The notes under the pieces were generated by a model. The model saw only the letters and a list, made by a program, of their open reading frames with translations. It was not told the origin of the DNA and ran no database searches. Positions 59,756 through 64,000 of a stretch of 64,000 nucleotides of DNA are shown here, piece after piece (positions within the stretch are counted from its first letter, which is position 1; every line of letters starts with the position of its first letter). The DNA lies in assembly GCF_026262505.1 (NCBI RefSeq), contig NC_067205.1:15190001-15254000 (forward strand). Direction: 5' to 3'. The stretch is from Trichomonas vaginalis G3 (lineage: Eukaryota; Parabasalia; Trichomonadida; Trichomonadidae). The position numbers were made by a program, and so were the translations under genes.

Positions 59756-60157
59756 TTACATTCCCCAAGTTTGAGGTGGTTGAGGTTGGTTATTGTTTAC
59801 CCACTGTTGTGCATGGTTATATCCTCTGTTAAAGAATCTTTCACCTTGGTCCATATAGTGTCCTGCTTGGTTATAGTAGTCATTTGCTTTGTTATAATAG
59901 TTTCCTGCTTGTCTTCCTACATTGTCCATCCATCCTTGAACTTTTCCTCTTGTTTCAGGATTTGGAATAAGATTTGTTGCATCTCGTGCTACCTCCCAAC
60001 CTTTCTGTACAGTTTGTATAATAGGTTGTGCTTTCTCTTTAAGTATACCTAATGTACTCAAAATCTTCCTTCCAACTCCAAATACACCTCTGGCTATTGT
60101 TCCCACTGCGGGCAAAAATCTAGATGCAACTCCTGCTAACGCGCCAAATAAACCCAT
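59756..60157 (-). CDS. Amphipathic protein, 133 aa (Maverick copy 2)
   Basis: N-terminal amphipathic or hydrophobic helix (MGLFGALAGVASRFLPAVGT, then IARGVFGVGRKILSTLGILK), a middle helical segment and an Asn/Tyr/Gln-rich end (AGNYYNKANDYYNQAGHYMD, NHAQQWVNNNQPQPPQTWGM). The MGLFGA-type start is reminiscent of membrane-active virion proteins; possibly an analogue of adenovirus protein VI or a polyomavirus-like minor protein. Start lies 16 bases from the divergent integrase start at 60174. Copy 1 version (8249-8646) is broken. Confidence 0.6.
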   Translation of the reverse strand: MGLFGALAGVASRFLPAVGTIARGVFGVGRKILSTLGILKEKAQPIIQTVQKGWEVARDATNLIPNPETRGKVQGWMDNVGRQAGNYYNKANDYYNQAGHYMDQGERFFNRGYNHAQQWVNNNQPQPPQTWGM

Positions 60158-60173
60158 TTCTTATAGGATAAAA
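60158..60173. promoter_or_regulatory. Divergent promoter, 16 bp
   Basis: TTCTTATAGGATAAAA lies between the starts of the amphipathic gene (60157, minus) and the integrase (60174, plus). Same TAT-AGGATAAAA pattern as the spacers at 11015 and 62451. In copy 1 the corresponding spacer is at 8647-8662. Confidence 0.55.
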
Positions 60174-60728
60174 ATGACGAATCCAAACAAGGACCCCTAT
60201 GTTTCTAAAGCGACAAAGAAAGCACTCATGGTAAAAATCTTTAGTTCAACACCAAATGCTTGGTTTATGGATATCTTGGAAAACATTCCGAGAGTTAGAA
60301 CAGATGGACCTCCATACTGGCTAATATTTGTCGGTCAAAACACAAGATACTGTGAAGCCATACCATTACAGTCCAAAAATATTTTAGATATCTTAGCAGC
60401 TTTGACAATATTCGTTGACAAATACCATCCAACAAAACTGACATCTGACTGTGAAAGTTCTTTCAAATCAGATGATATTAAAAACTATCTGCGTTCAAAA
60501 AATGTAAACCAATATTTCATTGTCGACCAAAACCATTCTGCTCTTGGTGTCATTGACGGATGTATAAAAATGTTAAGAGACTTAAACCAACCACAAGGTG
60601 GTGAAGCAAATGAAATGTCATATGACGACAAATATAGACACTTCTCCATGGCAAAGATGAGACAAGTTTTAAATATTTACAATAACCGTAAACAAAAAGG
60701 TTTGGGAAACCACTCCCCGAAGAAATGA
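60174..60728 (+). CDS. Maverick integrase, catalytic core ORF, 184 aa
   Basis: Retroviral-type rve core: WFMDILENIPRVRTDGPPYW (first acidic position), LTSDCESSFKSDDIKNYLRS (second), NHSALGVIDGCIKMLRDLNQ (third region). It joins element ends to host DNA and makes the target duplication. Starts at MTNPNKDPYVSKATKKALMV and ends HSPKK. Its stop overlaps the next start as ATGA, as in copy 1 too. Integrase is one of the defining genes of Mavericks. Confidence 0.85.
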   Translation: MTNPNKDPYVSKATKKALMVKIFSSTPNAWFMDILENIPRVRTDGPPYWLIFVGQNTRYCEAIPLQSKNILDILAALTIFVDKYHPTKLTSDCESSFKSDDIKNYLRSKNVNQYFIVDQNHSALGVIDGCIKMLRDLNQPQGGEANEMSYDDKYRHFSMAKMRQVLNIYNNRKQKGLGNHSPKK

Positions 60729-61132
60729 AAAACAACCCCGACTTAGAGAAAGACTATATATTTAATAATTTAGTCAAAAGAGACAAACAAGAAAGAATGC
60801 CGGGCTTCAAACTTCAGAAAGGTGACAAAGTAAAAATAGAAATACCTAAACGCGACCCATATGAAAATACTATTGACTATGACAACAATGGGAACCCGAC
60901 AGGTACTCACATTCGTGTTCGTAAAAATAGAAGAAAGTATACAAGAGAATATTATGAAGTTTTAGGCAAACATGGCAAAATGTACACACTGCAAGCAGAA
61001 GATAAAACTACTATTGTCAGACCTCGTTTCAAACTTGTCAAAGTTCAAGGTGGTATACTTTCAAAGACAGTTCCTAACAAATATAAGACAACTCCTGACG
61101 AATATGCTAAAGAAGTGGAACATGACGACTAA
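60725..61132 (+). CDS. Integrase C-terminal-like ORF, 135 aa
   Basis: Starts MKNNPDLEKDYIFNNLVKRD. A beta-rich SH3-like core (KLQKGDKVKIEIPKRDPYEN ... EYYEVLGKHGKMYTLQAEDK ... TTIVRPRFKLVKVQGG) with the GD.V pattern and positively charged strands is typical of integrase C-terminal DNA-binding domains. The ATGA overlap with the core ORF is the same in both elements, so the two-ORF layout is old and probably functional, by reinitiation or by frameshifting; which one cannot be told. Confidence 0.7.
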   Translation: MKNNPDLEKDYIFNNLVKRDKQERMPGFKLQKGDKVKIEIPKRDPYENTIDYDNNGNPTGTHIRVRKNRRKYTREYYEVLGKHGKMYTLQAEDKTTIVRPRFKLVKVQGGILSKTVPNKYKTTPDEYAKEVEHDD

Positions 61133-62450
61133 GCATTTCTATACCATGCGTAAACTGTCATGTAAGGTGGCATATATTCTTTACTTTGTCCCGTTGTTTG
61201 CGTATACCCTGAAACGCGATGTGTATGGTTTCCTCCTCCCTCAGTGTTACTCCAGTAACAATTTATAGCAAACTTAACGTTGTCTTTAACATCATATCCT
61301 TTACCTTTTGTCATTGCTGACCAATCCCAATATCTATGCTTATGCCAACCTGCTTGAGATGTACTTAAATCTATGTAGTGACTGTGTGCAGGTAAATTTT
61401 CACCTGAAATCGTTTTACTTCCACCTGTTTCCTTTGAAGAGTTTGCACAATACAAAAACCTGTCGACTATTTGAGTCCAAGTTCCAAAACCAAGTACTAC
61501 TTCTGGTCTGGTAGAGTTCATTGACGTATAAATAGAGCCAACCGGGTAAATAAGATTCGGCAAAATTTGTTTAAGCACATTGAGTTCCTGTCTTAGATGT
61601 ATAATACTATTGTCATTAGATATCAAAGTATCTACAAGACTTGTTGCCGGTGGTATTGTTGGAGCTTTACTTGGCAAGGTTGTGTTTAGTGTAATATCAT
61701 CTGCTGTAAAAGTTGTAAAACTTGTATGTGTATGAGTCTTATTTGCTTTCTTCTCTAACTCATCGTTAACATAAGTTTTATCTGCTTTAAGGTCTAAACA
61801 TCCTGAAACCCATCCTGTATTGGCTTTACCTTTTAAAATCTTCGATGTCCATTCATGGTACCAGTCAACCCTTTCTTTCATTTCGTTATCTTTTTCATCC
61901 ACATATTCCTTATCCGCCTTCTTCACTAACACACTAGCCATAAGTCCCTTATCTACCTTATTTTCAAGGCTAACGTTTAAGTCTGTTATTTCAGATATAG
62001 AATGTATATGAGTCTTTTTAGAATATTCTTTGTCAGCTCTTGTCACTTCACTTGACATTTTATTGTCAACATATGTTTTGTCCGCTAGTTCAGGATGAGT
62101 ATGTTCTTTCGTTGCATAAGCTTTGTTAGCTCTTTCTTCTTCTTTTGCTATTGCATCGTCTACATATTCTTTGTCAGCTTTGTTGTCAACATCTGCTTTC
62201 AAAAGAAGTTCATTTATAGGTTCTCGTTTAAAGTTCCTTTTGTTGGATTTATACAAACAGTATGGTTCTTATTGTCTTGAAACAGAAACTCATCTGTCAT
62301 TGGGTTTAATGTCAGTTTTAAGTTTCCTTCTTTCAATGACTCAGATATCTTAGAATAGTTTGAAAAGTTTGTTGTGTTCTTATTTAGAGCTTGTATAATG
62401 AGTTGTCGGTTGTGTTGTATTTCTCTCATAGACGCTGTTTCATTTGACAT
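61129..62450 (-). pseudogene. Phage-type tail-fibre protein (Maverick copy 2)
   Basis: Starts MSNETASMREIQHNRQLIIQ. The shaft has repeated KADKEYVDDAIAKEEERANK-type and ADKTYVDNKMSSEVTRADKE units that suggest a trimeric fibre. The tip carries IYPVGSIYTSMNSTRPEVVL GFGTWTQI, ENLPAHSHYIDLSTSQ, GGGNHTHRVSGYTQTTG and EYMPPYMTVYAWYRNA, a classic phage tail-collar/fibre C-terminal pattern with metal-binding-like His pairs. Likely a receptor-binding protein. The reading has a break near its start; the rest is open. Confidence 0.75.
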
Positions 62451-62468
62451 TTTTATTCTAGATAAAAT
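62451..62468. promoter_or_regulatory. Divergent promoter, 18 bp
   Basis: TTTTATTCTAGATAAAAT between the fibre start (62450) and the divergent ORF start (62469). It differs at one base from the copy-1 spacer at 11015-11032. Confidence 0.55.
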
Positions 62469-63310
62469 ATGCTTTCAATAGAAAAAGAAAATTCTAGAGT
62501 TGCTACAACTAAACCATTAGATGAACTTTTTACTAATGTCGGTCAAAAGTTTGAGACAGAGACCGTAAAGCATGAAGGCTATCGTTTTGACTACCGTTAA
62601 GATGGTTAAGAGACCCATCCGTCACAAAGCTATTGGCTTTCGTAGAATGAAGTTCATTTCAGAAGCCATACATGGATTCCCATTTACAGTCGGTTTTGAA
62701 GTTCGATACTATAACAAAGAAAAACGTATGTATGAGAAATTTGAACAGGGAAAACTTTTACAAGTGAATTTGCTTGTAAACTTAGAAACAACTCTTCAAG
62801 CTTTTCAAGAAAAAATAAACGATATCTATATCGAATATGCAAACCAGTATATACATTGACGAAGGAGAGTACCATCTCGATATTATATATGACAGGAAAA
62901 ATGCAACTGTTAAAATCAATAGAATAGAAGACCTTGGAGAAAACGTTTATATTTCTACAAAATATAACAACTTGGCATGGTATAGATTTTTGAGGATGTT
63001 AAATCAGCCTGCAGCATATCCAGTACACCCGGACTTTTATGAAGTCGAAAACCCTAATGGAAATATGAAAATGTTTTCGACTCAGATGCTATTATAGTTC
63101 ATGCTTCATTTTCTGGTGCACAAAACTCTTTTTATGCTTGGCAAATGACTTTTACGAAAAACCTACAAAGTTATACGAACCAAGTGGAAGTATTTCAGAC
63201 TTCAAGTATGGTTTACAACAGATGGAAGAAAGAGAATAGTTCCATTATACCATGCGTTTTACTTAGAACTTAGTTTCATATACAACTACTATCGAACGAT
63301 AAAAATATAA
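62469..63310 (+). pseudogene. Maverick paralogous family protein (copy 2, right member)
   Basis: The counterpart of 11033-11882, with SIEKENSRVATTKPLDELFT, KAIGFRRMKFISEA and the YELSF/LELSFIYNYY end. The middle differs from copy 1 (FPFTVGFEVRYYNKEKRMYE), which may reflect recombination between paralogues. Broken in several places. Confidence 0.5.
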
Positions 63311-63313
63311 TTT

Positions 63314-63555
63314 TTAATACGGTTGAGGTGTTGGATTTGGTTGCCAACTAGACTGTGGTGCAGGTTCAGGCTGTTGTATAACAGGAGCTTGTTCTTCTGG
63401 TTCAGGGTCTTTAGGTATAATACCAACAACTGACCTACTCTTTTACCAATATTTTTGACTCCGTTCCAAATTCCTCTTCCTACGGTTTTTATTCCATTCC
63501 ATATACCTCTTCCGACTCTTCTGAAGAAGTTTCCAATACTACTGAAGAAACCCAT
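63314..63555 (-). pseudogene. Amphipathic repeat protein (copy 2)
   Basis: The counterpart of 11887-12129, starting MGFFSSIGNFFRRVGRGIWN and keeping GIKTVGRGIWNGVKNIGKRV. The downstream part is disrupted. Described under copy 1. Confidence 0.6.
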
Positions 63556-63572
63556 TTACTATATGTAAAAAT

Positions 63573-63932
63573 CTAATGTCCGCCTAGTCTCTTACGTTTC
63601 CTTCTGAGTTCCATAGCATTTTTTAACTGGAGCTCATACATTCTGTTTCTCCTCTGGTAGAAAAATATTCTGGGTCAACTCCTGTGTTCGCGTCATCTGC
63701 ATAAAGTTGTTTATATCCCACTTCAGGGTTTGTATAAAACTCTTTCCATCTCATATTTGCATACCATGGTGGCAAACCTAACGCAGCGTCATTTGACATG
63801 GCAGTTTGCATTTGTACATCTGTTGGCACTTGACTAGTTTGCCATTGCAGTTTGTATTCTAACTTCATTTGGAATATTCTCTGGGTTTGGTTGTCCAGGT
63901 TGCTGTGCATTCGCTAAGTTCTGTGCGTCCAT
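63573..63932 (-). pseudogene. Hypothetical virion-type protein (copy 2)
   Basis: The counterpart of 12147-12509, with LPPWYANMRWKEFYTN, YKQLYADDANTGVDPEY and a basic end. Broken in this copy. Confidence 0.6.
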
Positions 63933-63953
63933 TTAATATTAGATAAAAATATC

Positions 63954-64000
63954 TTACGAGTACATATACTGGACATTTGCAGGCATTGGTTCATCTTCAT
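63954..64000 (-). CDS. Small membrane protein, 3' part only
   Basis: The end of the 43-aa membrane protein described at 12533-12664 (EDEPMPANVQYMYS-like ending). The start lies beyond the window edge, so the frame is partial because the window stops. Confidence 0.5.
   Translation of the reverse strand, partial: EDEPMPANVQYMYS

Larger units (their letters stand above)
41878..64000. mobile_element. Maverick/Polinton copy 2, left end to window edge
   Basis: Begins with the terminal repeat also found at 13670-13739 and runs beyond the window. Visible parts include virion genes (coiled-coil protein, major capsid, possible penton, amphipathic proteins, tail fibre), packaging ATPase, SF3 helicase, KilA-N proteins, HNH endonuclease and integrase, plus three repeat arrays. 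By colinearity with copy 1 about 1.2 kb remain outside (membrane protein, methyltransferase, terminal repeat), giving about 23 kb. The left half looks nearly whole; about half a dozen breaks are seen overall, mostly to the right. The element is young. Confidence 0.9.

Overview
The window looks like nuclear DNA of a parabasalid protist, Trichomonas or Tritrichomonas type. It is AT-rich and the genes lack visible introns, including a 12-kb dynein heavy chain in one open frame. Leaders are very short. The gene content is typical of trichomonads: an ankyrin protein with a DUF3447-like head, a BspA-like leucine-rich-repeat protein, a CK1-family kinase, a Mutator-type (MULE) transposase remnant and two Maverick/Polinton elements. 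The species cannot be fixed from the sequence alone.

Layout. 1-4497 is a gene-poor stretch with a 121-bp tandem repeat and a decayed MULE transposase. 4498-13739 is the right part of Maverick copy 1, which abuts the MULE, ends at 13739 in a terminal inverted repeat and is heavily decayed. 13740-41877 is the host block. It holds two transposons with TTAA target sites, one of which sits inside a host gene; a decayed ankyrin gene; a centrin-like EF-hand gene; ORC1; tRNA-Pro(AGG); the dynein heavy chain; a CK1-family kinase with a CaaX-like tail; a small divergent gene; a BspA-like gene with one internal stop; and a small basic-start protein gene. 41878-64000 is Maverick copy 2, which begins with the same terminal repeat and runs off the window.

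The Mavericks. Copy 2 carries a 1117-aa coiled-coil and Q/P-rich protein with an SV40-like nuclear signal, a major capsid protein, a possible penton protein, a D5-like SF3 helicase, an A32/FtsK-type packaging ATPase, two KilA-N proteins (one with a GIY-YIG-like end), an HNH endonuclease, amphipathic membrane-active-looking small proteins, a retroviral-type integrase in two overlapping frames and a phage-type tail fibre. Copy 1 shares the right arm of copy 2 at very high identity, and adds a type-B DNA polymerase and, nearest the terminus, an N6-adenine DNA methyltransferase. No polymerase is visible in the 22 kb of copy 2. Copy 2 is young and mostly open on its left, with roughly half a dozen breaks overall; copy 1 has more than a dozen. 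Repeat arrays (22, 25 and 86 bp) and a gene flanked by inverted repeats lie in the middle of copy 2.

The observations most worth a second look are: (i) the dynein heavy chain, whose AAA1 site has lost the usual Walker A and Walker B residues; (ii) a host gene split at a TTAA site by a 1-kb transposon, with its original 3' end still in frame beyond the insertion; (iii) a Maverick with an SF3 helicase and no visible polymerase; (iv) compact divergent promoters with a shared motif in the Mavericks; and (v) a terminal hairpin with paired changes between the two Maverick copies.
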